DNA of 7,580 nucleotides from Robiginitomaculum sp. (GCA_002733485.1 NVVU01000028.1:13007-20586), one strand, 5' to 3'. Positions 1 through 7,525 are shown, counted from the first letter of the stretch. Notes: generated from the sequence alone by a model not told the origin. Translations and numbers: made by a program.

Positions 1-2384
1 GCTTTATTGCGGTGACCATTTATGTGATTCGTGTGTCCGCAGATCTTCCCGGATATGAAGTGCTGGAGAATTATCAGCCCCCTGTGATGAGTCGGGTTCA
101 TGCGGGTGATGGTAAGTTAATCGCGGAATATGCTCGCGAGCACAGGGTTTTTGTCCCGCGTGCCGGCATACCTGATTATGTGATTCAGGCCTTTATTTCT
201 GCAGAAGATAAAAACTTCTACATCCACAATGGCTTGGATGTACGGGGCATCATGCGGGCTATTCTGGCTAATGTGAAAAACAAGATACAGGGGCGCCGAC
301 TGGAAGGGGCCTCCACGTTGACCCAACAGGTGGCGGAGAACTTCCTGCTGAGTACAGACCAGCAATTTAGCGCCAAAGTGCGCAAAATGGTTATCGCTGT
401 ACGAATGGAAAAGGTCTTTACAAAGGACAAGATCCTGGAGCTTTACTTAAACGAAATTTATCTTGGCAATCGCGCTTACGGCGTTGCTGCAGCTTCGCTC
501 AATTATTTTGGCAAGCCGCTGGACGAATTGTCGCTGGCGCAAATTGCTTATCTGGCTGCTTTGCCCAAAGGGCCGGCAAACTATGATCCCGTTCGCCACA
601 AGTCCCGGGCAGTGGCGCGGCGTAACTGGGTGCTGGGTCGTATGGCGGCCAACGGGTATATCACTGATGAAATGGCTGCAACGGCTAAGGAAGAAGATCT
701 GGTTGTATCCAGGCGTTTGTCCGGAGCCACTTATCTGGCGGCTGAATATTTTGTTGAGGAGGTCCGCCGCAAAGTCTTTTCCATGTATGGCGAAGACCAG
801 CTTTATGACGGTGGACTGTCTATTCGTACGACACTGGATACTCGCTTGCAATTGGCGGCACGTAAGGCACTGCGTGCGGGTCTGGAGGATTATAATCGTC
901 GCCACGGGTATCTGGGCCCGATTGCCAGACTGGAGGATCTGATAGACTGGCAGAGCAAACTGGCGGATGTGAAAACCAAGCCAGATATAGATAAGACCTG
1001 GCGCCTTGCCCTGGTTCTGGAAAACACACCTGAGGCGGCCCGTATCGGCTTGATTTCCGGTGCGGAGGGAAAAATTCCACTCAGTGCACTGGCCTGGGCC
1101 AGAAAGCCACGTCCAGAGGCTAAACTTGGCCCGAAGATCGAAACGCCTTCGGATGTGTTAAAAGTTGGAGATGTGGTTTATGTAGACCCCATTAAAGATA
1201 CCGAAAACGACTATGATTTGCGCCAGCCACCAATTGTCAATGGGGCGATTATGGCGATGGACCCGCATACGGGGCGGGTGTTGGCTCTGGTCGGTGGGTA
1301 TAGTTTTCAGCAGAGCCAGTTTGATCGTGTTGTGCAGGCATACCGGCAAATCGGTTCTGCCTTTAAACCTTTTGTCTATGCCTCGGCTTTGGATCTTGGC
1401 TATACGCCGGTCAGCCTGGTGCTGGATGCGCCTTTTATTGCTGATGGTGGCAATCAGACACGGTTTTACAAACCCAGTAATTACGCGCAAGGACGATTTT
1501 ATGGCCTGTCCACACTGCGTCTGGGCATTGAAAAATCACGTAACGTCATGACCGTTCGCCTTGCCCAACAGATCGGTATGGCCCCCATTGTGGATATTGG
1601 TGTGCGCACCGGCATTTATGATGAACTTTCCCCTGTACTGGCCATGGCATTGGGGGCAGGGGAAAGCACGCCATGGCGTATGGTTGGCGCCTATGCCAGT
1701 TTTATTAACGGCGGAAAAAAGGTGGAACCCACCATAATTGATCGTGTTCAGGACCGTTATGGAAAGACAATTTATCGCTACGACCAGCGCGAGTGTACAG
1801 GCTGCAACTTTGAAAAAGAATCAGTGCAAACCAGTTTTGTTGAACCACACCTTCCCGATACGCGGCCACAGGTGCTGGACCCGATTACGGCCTATCAAAT
1901 CACGTCTATTATGGAAGGTGTGGTTCAGCGCGGTACCGCAACACGTCTGCGCGTCATAGGTAAACCGGTAGCCGGTAAAACCGGTACCACCAATGACTAT
2001 AAAGACGCTTGGTTTATGGGAATGTCGCCAGACCTGGTGGTGGGGGTTTATGTTGGATTTGATAACCCCAAAACACTGGGCCGTGGTGAAGCCGGTGGGC
2101 GGGTCGCAGCGCCCATTGCCCGCGATTTTCTGATTGATGCGCTAAAAAATGCGCCCAATGCCCCGTTTCGTATTCCAGAGGGCGTGCGGCTGGTCCGGGT
2201 GAACGGACGCACTGGTGAATTGGCCCGCCCCGGAGACCCCGGATCAATTCTGGAGGCTTTTCGTTCGGGTACTGAGCCTAAACGAGGCGAAAAGGGCGTA
2301 CGGCTGGTGATTGGCCGGGGAAAACCGGGTGATGCCATCGTTGACCAGCCAGAGGAAGAAGATGACCTTGGCGGTTTGTATTGA
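1..2384 (+). CDS. mrcA: Penicillin-binding protein 1A, bifunctional peptidoglycan synthase, 5' end cut off by the window
   Basis: Class A PBP, anchored in the inner membrane, that polymerises lipid II into glycan strands and cross-links the peptides in the periplasm. The frame is open to the window edge (FIAVTIYVIRV, the end of a membrane helix), so the true start and cytoplasmic tail lie upstream and the GTG at 12 is probably not the start. Numbering from that GTG gives about 790 residues. The GT51 glycosyltransferase covers roughly 28-210: EDKNFYIHNG (catalytic Glu65), EGASTLTQQ (98-106), ILELYLNEIYLG (141-152). An inserted region at about 295-400 resembles the OB-like domain of PBP1A. The transpeptidase follows with SAFK (nucleophile Ser449, Lys452), SRN (509-511) and KTGTT (656-660). 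CTGC at 595-598 and the ILEAF.SGTEP tail fit alphaproteobacterial PBP1A. Oddity: the conserved basic residue after TQQVA is Glu109, and the RKxxE glutamate of motif 3 is Lys125. Family assignment is very secure. Confidence 0.96.
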   Translation, partial: FIAVTIYVIRVSADLPGYEVLENYQPPVMSRVHAGDGKLIAEYAREHRVFVPRAGIPDYVIQAFISAEDKNFYIHNGLDVRGIMRAILANVKNKIQGRRLEGASTLTQQVAENFLLSTDQQFSAKVRKMVIAVRMEKVFTKDKILELYLNEIYLGNRAYGVAAASLNYFGKPLDELSLAQIAYLAALPKGPANYDPVRHKSRAVARRNWVLGRMAANGYITDEMAATAKEEDLVVSRRLSGATYLAAEYFVEEVRRKVFSMYGEDQLYDGGLSIRTTLDTRLQLAARKALRAGLEDYNRRHGYLGPIARLEDLIDWQSKLADVKTKPDIDKTWRLALVLENTPEAARIGLISGAEGKIPLSALAWARKPRPEAKLGPKIETPSDVLKVGDVVYVDPIKDTENDYDLRQPPIVNGAIMAMDPHTGRVLALVGGYSFQQSQFDRVVQAYRQIGSAFKPFVYASALDLGYTPVSLVLDAPFIADGGNQTRFYKPSNYAQGRFYGLSTLRLGIEKSRNVMTVRLAQQIGMAPIVDIGVRTGIYDELSPVLAMALGAGESTPWRMVGAYASFINGGKKVEPTIIDRVQDRYGKTIYRYDQRECTGCNFEKESVQTSFVEPHLPDTRPQVLDPITAYQITSIMEGVVQRGTATRLRVIGKPVAGKTGTTNDYKDAWFMGMSPDLVVGVYVGFDNPKTLGRGEAGGRVAAPIARDFLIDALKNAPNAPFRIPEGVRLVRVNGRTGELARPGDPGSILEAFRSGTEPKRGEKGVRLVIGRGKPGDAIVDQPEEEDDLGGLY

Positions 2385-2408
2385 TCCGGCGCTATCGCTA
2401 ATTACTAT
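2381..2408 (+). promoter_or_regulatory. Possible sigma70-type promoter for mprF
   Basis: TTGATC (2381-2386) and TACTAT (2403-2408) are separated by 16 bases. Each hexamer matches four of six positions of the sigma70 consensus. The -35 box overlaps the PBP1A stop codon, and the predicted start point near 2415 would give a leader of about 40 bases before mprF. The rest of the 2385-2455 gap shows no convincing hairpin followed by a T-run, so read-through from PBP1A is equally possible. This rests on pattern matching alone. Confidence 0.25.
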
Positions 2409-2455
2409 GCCGGTTTCCTGAACCCCGCCGCAGCGCTGAAAAATGGGTAAGTTGA

Positions 2456-5077
2456 ATGTCAACACGACCTAGGGGCAGACGTCCTTACAAGATAACGATG
2501 ACATCCGCCTCACGTACAAAAATGCTGAGCATCGTTAGAAAAGCTGCGCATGTTTTACCGCTGCTGTTGTTTCTGGCTGCGCTTATTGTAGTTCGCCATG
2601 AAATCAAAGTGCATCAGATTTCCGATATTCTGGGAGCCCTGAAATCGGTACCTCTGTATATCGTTTTACTGGCCATAGGGTTGACGGTTTTTAATTATAT
2701 CGTGTTGGCCGGTTATGATTACCTGGCCCTTCGCTATACGGGGCACAAAATACCACTTCAAAAAATTGCACTGGCCTCGTTAATTGGCTACGCCATCAGC
2801 AATAATACTGGCCATGCCTTGGCCACTGGTGGATCGGTACGTTACCGTTTTTATTCCGCCTGGGGCGTTCCTGGCTGGGATGTCCTGAAAATTTCTTTTT
2901 TCCTTGGCGTCACCTATATGCTGGGGGTCTTGACCCTGGGGCTGGCAGGCACCTTAATGCTGCCTGCGGGCATTCGTTTTAATATCAAAAACCCTGAGTT
3001 GATTGAGTGGATCGCCATCGCCAGCAGCCTGGCCCTGGCGCTTTACTGGCTTCTGGTTGTGTTTTGGCGCAAGCCACTAGCATTCAAAGGTTTTGAATTT
3101 CGATTACCGTCGATCTCCATGACCATAAGCCAGACGGTGGTTTCCAGTATTGATGTAATTCTGTCTTCGCTGGTGCTCTGGGTATTGCTGAAAGACTATA
3201 CTGATCTGAACTTTATTACCTTCCTGGTCATTTTTGTCATTGCACAGGTTTCCGGCCTTATCAGTCAGGTGCCGGGCGGGATTGGTGTTTTTGAAAGCGC
3301 TTTTTTATGGCTCATGGCGGCCATGCTGGTACCGGAACAGCATCTGGCAGTGGTCAGTGCCCTTATCCTGTATCGTATCGTTTACTATTTTATTCCGCTA
3401 TTGATGGCAGGGTTCAGCCTGCTCGCCTATGAAGTCTATATCAGACGTAAAACCCTTATCAAAAGCGGAAGCGTCTTGCACCAGGCATTGTCCACATCGG
3501 TCCCACAGATTTTCTCCTTGTTACTTCTATTTACCGGAGGCGTACTTCTGGTTTACGGTGCAACGCCAAATTTGCCCAGGCAGGTTGAATGGCTGCGCGA
3601 TTTCATTCCCCTGCCCATATTTGAAATTTCCCATCTGCTTGGCAGCCTGACTGGCCTGCTCCTCTTGTTTCTGGCCCGGGGCATCCATTTGCGTCTGGAT
3701 GCGGCCTGGTATGCCAGCATCCTTTTTCTGGGACTGGGGATTATTGTTGCCCAGTTACAGGGGCAAAACTGGCAGGAAACGGCACTATTGGTCTTGTTGC
3801 TTGTTTTTATGAGCTTCGCAAAAAGCTATTTTCACCGTCAATCCTCACTTTTCAGAGTTTCTTTTAATGCTCCTTGGCTGATGATGATTTTCACGATTTT
3901 AATTGGCTCTTCTTGGCTGGGGTTTTTCGCTTATCGTCATGTCGAATATTCACAGGATTTATGGTGGCAGTTTTCTTATCAGGGGGATGCACCACGATTT
4001 TTACGTGCCCAACTGGTGCTGACCGTTATGATAACTTGCTTTGCGGCCTACCGGCTTTTTGCGGTGGCACACCCCAAAATCCATTCCCTCCCTGACAAAG
4101 ACGAGATGGATGAGGCCGCTGCTTTGGTTATCCAAAAAGATGACACCAAAGGGTTTCTTGCCTTGCTGGGCGACAAATATCTATTCTGGAGTGATGACCG
4201 TAAGGCCTTCATCATGTTTGCCAGTACCGCGAAATACTGGATTGCCATGAGCGACCCGGTTGGAGATAAAAACTCGTTTGAAGAACTGCTTTGGCGCTTC
4301 AAAGAGAACGCTTATCAATATGGTGCTCAAGCCGTCTTTTATCAGATTACAGATAAACACCTGCCTTTATATCTGGATTTGGGGCTGGTGCTTTTTAAAA
4401 TGGGAGAGGAAGCTCACATAGACCTACAAGGTTTTACTCTTAAGGGTAAAACCCGCGAAAACCTGAGAGGCGGCCGCAATCGCCTCATGCGCTTGGACTA
4501 TAGCTTTGACGTTTTGGAGCAGGATGCTGTTCAGCAAAACATCCACCGGCTCAAAGACGTTTCCGATGCCTGGATGCTAAAAAAGAACGCCAAGGAAAAA
4601 GGCTTTTCACTCGGTTTTTTTGATGAATTTTATTTGCGACGAACTCGCATTGCCGTTGCTAGGGATAGAGATGGAAAAATCATGGCCTTCGCTAATTTAT
4701 GGGAAACGGCCGGCAAAGAATTATCGATCGATATTATGCGCTATGATACGCAAAGCCCGGGCCGCATTATGGACTATTTGTTTGCAGAACTAATGTTGTG
4801 GGGCAAAGAACAGGGCTTTGCCACGTTCTCGCTGGGCATGGCCCCGTTATACGGGTTAGAGCGCCGTCCACTGGCCCCGTTGTGGCATAAAATCGGTACC
4901 GCCATATTCGACCTTGGGGACGAGTTTTATAATTTTGAGGGGCTTTGCGAATACAAGGCAAAATTTCACCCAAGCTGGCACCCTCGTTATCTTGCCATTC
5001 AGTCCAGCCTGTCCGGCCCACTGATCATGATGGCCGTCACTCGACTGATCTCTGGAAGTGGTAGAAACCCACACTGA
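2456..5077 (+). CDS. mprF: Bifunctional aminoacyl-phosphatidylglycerol synthase/flippase MprF
   Basis: Transfers an amino acid (lysine in the best-known members; alanine or arginine in others) from aminoacyl-tRNA to phosphatidylglycerol and flips the product to the outer leaflet, lowering surface negative charge. The protein has 873 residues, normal for full-length MprF. Residues 30-540 hold about 14 hydrophobic segments. The first part carries the flippase signatures GGSVRYRFYSAWG (125-137) and QVPGGIGVFESAF (271-283). Residues 545-850 form the cytoplasmic GNAT-like synthase domain (DUF2156/LPG_synthase_C), with AMSDPVGD (597-604), RNRLMRL (674-680), DIMRY (759-763) and KFHPSWHPRYLA (836-847). 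The DxxR and KFxPxWxPRYLA signatures are typical of active enzymes. The ATG at 2456 has only a weak ribosome site (GGGTAAG); in-frame ATGs at 2498 and 2522 would remove an Arg-rich tail of 14 or 22 residues before the first helix, and neither has a better site. Rhizobium MprF (LpiA) is the comparable characterised case, but the partner gene atvA is not seen here. The amino-acid substrate cannot be read from the sequence. Confidence 0.95.
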   Translation: MSTRPRGRRPYKITMTSASRTKMLSIVRKAAHVLPLLLFLAALIVVRHEIKVHQISDILGALKSVPLYIVLLAIGLTVFNYIVLAGYDYLALRYTGHKIPLQKIALASLIGYAISNNTGHALATGGSVRYRFYSAWGVPGWDVLKISFFLGVTYMLGVLTLGLAGTLMLPAGIRFNIKNPELIEWIAIASSLALALYWLLVVFWRKPLAFKGFEFRLPSISMTISQTVVSSIDVILSSLVLWVLLKDYTDLNFITFLVIFVIAQVSGLISQVPGGIGVFESAFLWLMAAMLVPEQHLAVVSALILYRIVYYFIPLLMAGFSLLAYEVYIRRKTLIKSGSVLHQALSTSVPQIFSLLLLFTGGVLLVYGATPNLPRQVEWLRDFIPLPIFEISHLLGSLTGLLLLFLARGIHLRLDAAWYASILFLGLGIIVAQLQGQNWQETALLVLLLVFMSFAKSYFHRQSSLFRVSFNAPWLMMIFTILIGSSWLGFFAYRHVEYSQDLWWQFSYQGDAPRFLRAQLVLTVMITCFAAYRLFAVAHPKIHSLPDKDEMDEAAALVIQKDDTKGFLALLGDKYLFWSDDRKAFIMFASTAKYWIAMSDPVGDKNSFEELLWRFKENAYQYGAQAVFYQITDKHLPLYLDLGLVLFKMGEEAHIDLQGFTLKGKTRENLRGGRNRLMRLDYSFDVLEQDAVQQNIHRLKDVSDAWMLKKNAKEKGFSLGFFDEFYLRRTRIAVARDRDGKIMAFANLWETAGKELSIDIMRYDTQSPGRIMDYLFAELMLWGKEQGFATFSLGMAPLYGLERRPLAPLWHKIGTAIFDLGDEFYNFEGLCEYKAKFHPSWHPRYLAIQSSLSGPLIMMAVTRLISGSGRNPH

Positions 5078-5079
5078 TT

Positions 5080-5084
5080 GAGGA
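5080..5084 (+). promoter_or_regulatory. Ribosome binding site that decides the start of the ligase gene
   Basis: GAGGA lies 11 bases before the ATG at 5096. The open frame extends back to a TTG at 5078 that directly abuts the mprF stop, but this TTG has no ribosome site of its own and would place GAGGA inside the coding region. The ATG at 5096 is therefore preferred. The 18-base gap from the mprF stop suggests co-transcription and possibly translational coupling. Confidence 0.6.
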
Positions 5085-5095
5085 TTATATTTTCA

Positions 5096-6184
5096 ATGCC
5101 AGACACGATTGCTCCCTCGCCTCAATTTCGCGTTATTGATACAGGCCTGCGAACGGGCCGGGAAAACATTGCCTTTGATCAGGCCATGATTGACGCGCAC
5201 AGGTGCGGCGAAATTCCCGATACAATCCGTTTTATCCACTTTAAACCCGTGGCCCTGCTTGGGCGTCATCAGGCATTGTCCCAAGAGGTGCATCAGGACG
5301 AATGTGCTGCCAGAGGGATCGAGATTGGGCGACGCATTACGGGCGGTGGGGCCATTTATCTGGATGAAGGACAGCTGGGCTGGGCACTGGTCATGCGACG
5401 TAAAACCCTTGGACTTGGGGGTCTTGGCGAGACGGCGACCGCAATATGCGAGGCCGCAGCGGTGGGTCTATCCGGGCTGGGCATCAATGCCCGTTTCCGC
5501 CCGCGTAATGATATCGAGGTGGGGGGGCGAAAAATATCTGGCACTGGCGGTTTTTTTGATGGCGATACTTTGATTTATCAAGGCACCGTTCTGGTGGACC
5601 TTAACTCTGAACGTATGTTTGCTGCCTTGAATGTCGCCAAAGCCAAGCTGGAGCGAAAATCACTGGACAGTGCCGCCGATCGGGTAACCTGCCTTAGGGC
5701 CTTGTTGGGGGATCAAACCCCCACCATGCCCGCGCTGGAAGAGGCGCTCATATCCGGCTTTGCCAGGCACCTTGGCATCCAGCCAATATGGGGAGAGGCT
5801 ACCAATACCGAAGAGCAACGCGCCAAAACCCTTTATGAAGAAGAGATCGGCACAGATGGCTTTGTGGCAGAAATTGATGACCCCGCCCGCGAAACCGGCG
5901 TATTGGCGGGCAGCTATACTAACCTTGGGGGCACGGTCAATGCCTTTGTGCGTTTGGAAGGGGCACGCAATGAACGACTGCGAGAAGTCCTGATCAGTGG
6001 TGATTTTTTTGTCACGCCGCCACGGATAATATATGATCTGGAGGCCTCTTTGCGCCGTGTTCCCATAGTTGAGCTTCAAGTGCATATTCAGCACTTTTTC
6101 GAGCGCACCAATGTCGGCATGTTAAGCGTAGCTCCCGATGATTTCGCACTGGCCATTATCAATGCCTGTGCAGTGAAAAAATAA
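5096..6184 (+). CDS. Lipoate-protein ligase A family protein with an LplB-like C-terminal domain
   Basis: Members of this fold (PF03099, biotin/lipoate A/B ligase) activate lipoate or octanoate as the AMP ester and attach it to a lysine of lipoyl domains, or transfer octanoyl groups. From the ATG at 5096 the protein has 362 residues and no signal peptide, so it should be cytoplasmic. The catalytic half (about 10-245) shows LLGRHQALSQEV (54-65), the nucleotide-binding RRITGGGAIYLD (79-90), and NDIEVGGRKISGTGGFF (138-154), in which Lys146 aligns with the lipoyl-AMP-binding lysine of LplA. The usual His after GGGAxY is replaced by Leu (IYLD). Residues about 270-360, including GSYTNLGGTVNAFV and LISGDFFVTPP (299-309), resemble the C-terminal accessory domain (LplB) required for the activation step, so one chain appears to hold both parts. 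LipB-type octanoyltransferase is less likely because of the extra domain and the RRxTGGG/GRKISG pattern. Separate LplA/LplB and fused Lpl(AB) forms are known in LipS1/LipS2-type lipoate assembly, but no lipS gene is in the window. The fold is certain; the substrate and target protein are unknown. Confidence 0.85.
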   Translation: MPDTIAPSPQFRVIDTGLRTGRENIAFDQAMIDAHRCGEIPDTIRFIHFKPVALLGRHQALSQEVHQDECAARGIEIGRRITGGGAIYLDEGQLGWALVMRRKTLGLGGLGETATAICEAAAVGLSGLGINARFRPRNDIEVGGRKISGTGGFFDGDTLIYQGTVLVDLNSERMFAALNVAKAKLERKSLDSAADRVTCLRALLGDQTPTMPALEEALISGFARHLGIQPIWGEATNTEEQRAKTLYEEEIGTDGFVAEIDDPARETGVLAGSYTNLGGTVNAFVRLEGARNERLREVLISGDFFVTPPRIIYDLEASLRRVPIVELQVHIQHFFERTNVGMLSVAPDDFALAIINACAVKK

Positions 6185-6224
6185 GCATCACAAATGCGTG
6201 CCCCCCTGCACAAACCCGGTGAGC

Positions 6225-6252
6225 TTGTTTAGAGTGCATGCGTAATTATAAA
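6225..6252 (+). promoter_or_regulatory. Possible promoter just upstream of cfa
   Basis: TTGTTT (6225-6230) and TATAAA (6247-6252) are 16 bases apart in the 79-base gap between the ligase and cfa; the -10 box matches five of six consensus positions. A start point near 6259 would leave only about five bases before the ATG at 6264, giving a nearly leaderless message and excluding the GGGG ribosome site. The promoter and that ribosome site therefore cannot both serve the same transcript. No hairpin plus T-run terminator is seen in 6185-6263, so cfa could also be transcribed from upstream. Confidence 0.22.
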
Positions 6253-6254
6253 TG

Positions 6255-6258
6255 GGGC
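6255..6258 (+). promoter_or_regulatory. Weak ribosome binding site favouring the cfa start at 6264
   Basis: GGGG is followed five bases later by the ATG at 6264. The in-frame ATG at 6252 has no purine-rich stretch before it. The protein read from 6264 (MRLLSTLLNKLI) also looks like the usual beginning of proteins in this family. Confidence 0.4.
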
Positions 6259-6263
6259 CAAGC

Positions 6264-7493
6264 ATGCGTCTGCTTTCTACGCTATTGAACAAACTGATCT
6301 CGCAGGGAACGCTGTGTGTAATTGACCATAAAGGAAAACTGTACACCTTTGCCGGCGATCCGGCCGAGCCCAAAGTCACCATCCAAATCCATGACCCCAA
6401 ACTGTATAACCGTCTGGTGCTCAAGCCGGATATTGCCGCCGCAGAAGCCTATATGGACGGCACGCTGACCTTTGAGGACGGGGCCAGCCTTCTGGATTTC
6501 CTCACGCTTATGGTGATGAACACCAAAAACATGACCAAGCACCCGGTGCAAAATCTGGTGCGGCGAGTGCGTAAATCCCTCAAGCGATTGCACGAATTCA
6601 ATCCGATTTCCAAATCGCGTGAAAATGCCTCGCACCATTATGATTTAACCGAAGAGCTGTACCGCATGTTTCTGGACGAGGACATGCAATATTCTTGCGG
6701 CTATTTCACCAACCCGGACAAGGATACGCTGGAAGAAGCACAGATTGCGAAGAAACGCCGCATTGCTGCCAAACTGGACCTGAAAGATGGCATGAACGTG
6801 CTGGACATCGGCTGTGGCTGGGGTGGCATGGGGCTGTATCTGGCAAAAATCGCCGACGTGAAGGTCACCGGCATCGCACTGGCCAAAGAGCAATTACGGG
6901 TTGCCAATGCCCGCGCCGAAGAGATGAAACTAACCGACAGGGTCAGCTTTGAATATCAGGACTATCGCGAAGTGACGGAAAAATACGACCGTATCGTCTC
7001 GGTGGGTATGATCGAGCATGTGGGCGCACAACACCTGGATGAATATTTCCGCTCGGTACAGAAACTGCTGAAACCCGGAGGGCGCGCAGTCATTCACTCC
7101 ATAGGGCGGCAAAACGCACCCGGCACCACCAATGCCTTTATCCGCAAATACATTTTCCCGGGTGGCTATTCCCCCTCCATATCCGAGGCCTTTGCCTCGG
7201 TCGAACGGGTGGGGCTGTGGGTGGACGATTGCGAAGTTTGGCGCCTGCATTATTACTATACCATCATGCACTGGCGGGAACGTTTCCTGGCACACTGGGA
7301 TGAGGCGCTCACGCTCTATGATGAGCGCTTTTGCCGCATGTGGGAATTCTACCTCACAGCCGTGGCGTTAGGTTTCAAATACGGCACCAACATGAACTTC
7401 CACCTTATTTTATCTCATCTTCGCGATGATGTACCGATCACCCGTGACTTTATCGGAAAAAATGAGCGTGCCTTGAAAAAGCGCGGGCTTTAG
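6264..7493 (+). CDS. cfa: Cyclopropane-fatty-acyl-phospholipid synthase
   Basis: Uses S-adenosylmethionine to add a methylene bridge across cis double bonds of phospholipid acyl chains at the inner membrane face, making membranes less permeable to protons and more stable in acid or stationary phase. The protein has 409 residues from the ATG at 6264 (413 from 6252), a usual length. Residues 1-110 form the N-terminal lipid-engaging region; the rest is a class I methyltransferase. Visible motifs are NASHHYD (121-127), MQYSCGYF (141-148), the SAM-binding VLDIGCGWGG (179-188), SVGMIEHVG (246-254), IHSIG (277-281) and YIFPGG (296-301). The residues that bind the active-site bicarbonate in E. coli Cfa appear conserved: Cys145, Glu251, His278, Ile280 and, by local alignment, Tyr363. 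An active enzyme is expected. The motifs separate it from plain methyltransferases. It may form a lipid-modifying group with mprF, though the 79-base gap and the ligase between them leave this open. Confidence 0.95.
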   Translation: MRLLSTLLNKLISQGTLCVIDHKGKLYTFAGDPAEPKVTIQIHDPKLYNRLVLKPDIAAAEAYMDGTLTFEDGASLLDFLTLMVMNTKNMTKHPVQNLVRRVRKSLKRLHEFNPISKSRENASHHYDLTEELYRMFLDEDMQYSCGYFTNPDKDTLEEAQIAKKRRIAAKLDLKDGMNVLDIGCGWGGMGLYLAKIADVKVTGIALAKEQLRVANARAEEMKLTDRVSFEYQDYREVTEKYDRIVSVGMIEHVGAQHLDEYFRSVQKLLKPGGRAVIHSIGRQNAPGTTNAFIRKYIFPGGYSPSISEAFASVERVGLWVDDCEVWRLHYYYTIMHWRERFLAHWDEALTLYDERFCRMWEFYLTAVALGFKYGTNMNFHLILSHLRDDVPITRDFIGKNERALKKRGL

Positions 7494-7515
7494 GTTAGAT
7501 TAATCGCGCAGTGTT

Positions 7516-7520
7516 GGGGA
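7516..7520 (+). promoter_or_regulatory. Ribosome binding site of the last, truncated gene
   Basis: GGGGA lies five bases before the ATG at 7526, good spacing for a real start. The stretch from the cfa stop to here (7494-7515) contains no terminator-like hairpin, so the next gene may be read on the cfa transcript. Confidence 0.5.
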
Positions 7521-7525
7521 ACATT

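Noticed and set aside
447..905. 152-codon open frame on the minus strand inside the PBP1A gene
   Set aside because: It lies wholly opposite the conserved glycosyltransferase coding region and its translation resembles no family I recognise; it is a shadow of the real gene.
463..942. 159-codon open frame on the plus strand, second frame of PBP1A
   Set aside because: Its translation is rich in Trp and Arg, as expected from an out-of-frame reading, and it overlaps conserved PBP1A sequence completely.
2386..2413. Inverted repeat CCGGC...GCCGG between PBP1A and mprF as a terminator
   Set aside because: The stem is only five base pairs with an 18-base loop and is followed by a short T-run broken by C; too weak for a terminator call.
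2443..2472. Nine-codon upstream frame (MGKLNVNTT) overlapping the mprF start, as a leader peptide
   Set aside because: It has no ribosome binding site and no run of one regulatory amino acid; such a short frame is expected by chance.
5078..5095. TTG start directly after the mprF stop for the ligase gene
   Set aside because: It has no ribosome site of its own, and GAGGA at 5080-5084 is positioned for the ATG at 5096; the extra residues MRIIFS match no conserved feature.
5660..6094. 144-codon open frame on the minus strand inside the ligase gene
   Set aside because: It is antisense to a clear ligase reading frame, with no ribosome site or recognisable domain noted.
6194..6232. Twelve-codon frame in the gap before cfa as a small gene
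   Set aside because: No ribosome site precedes it, its composition is not distinctive, and the length is within chance expectation.
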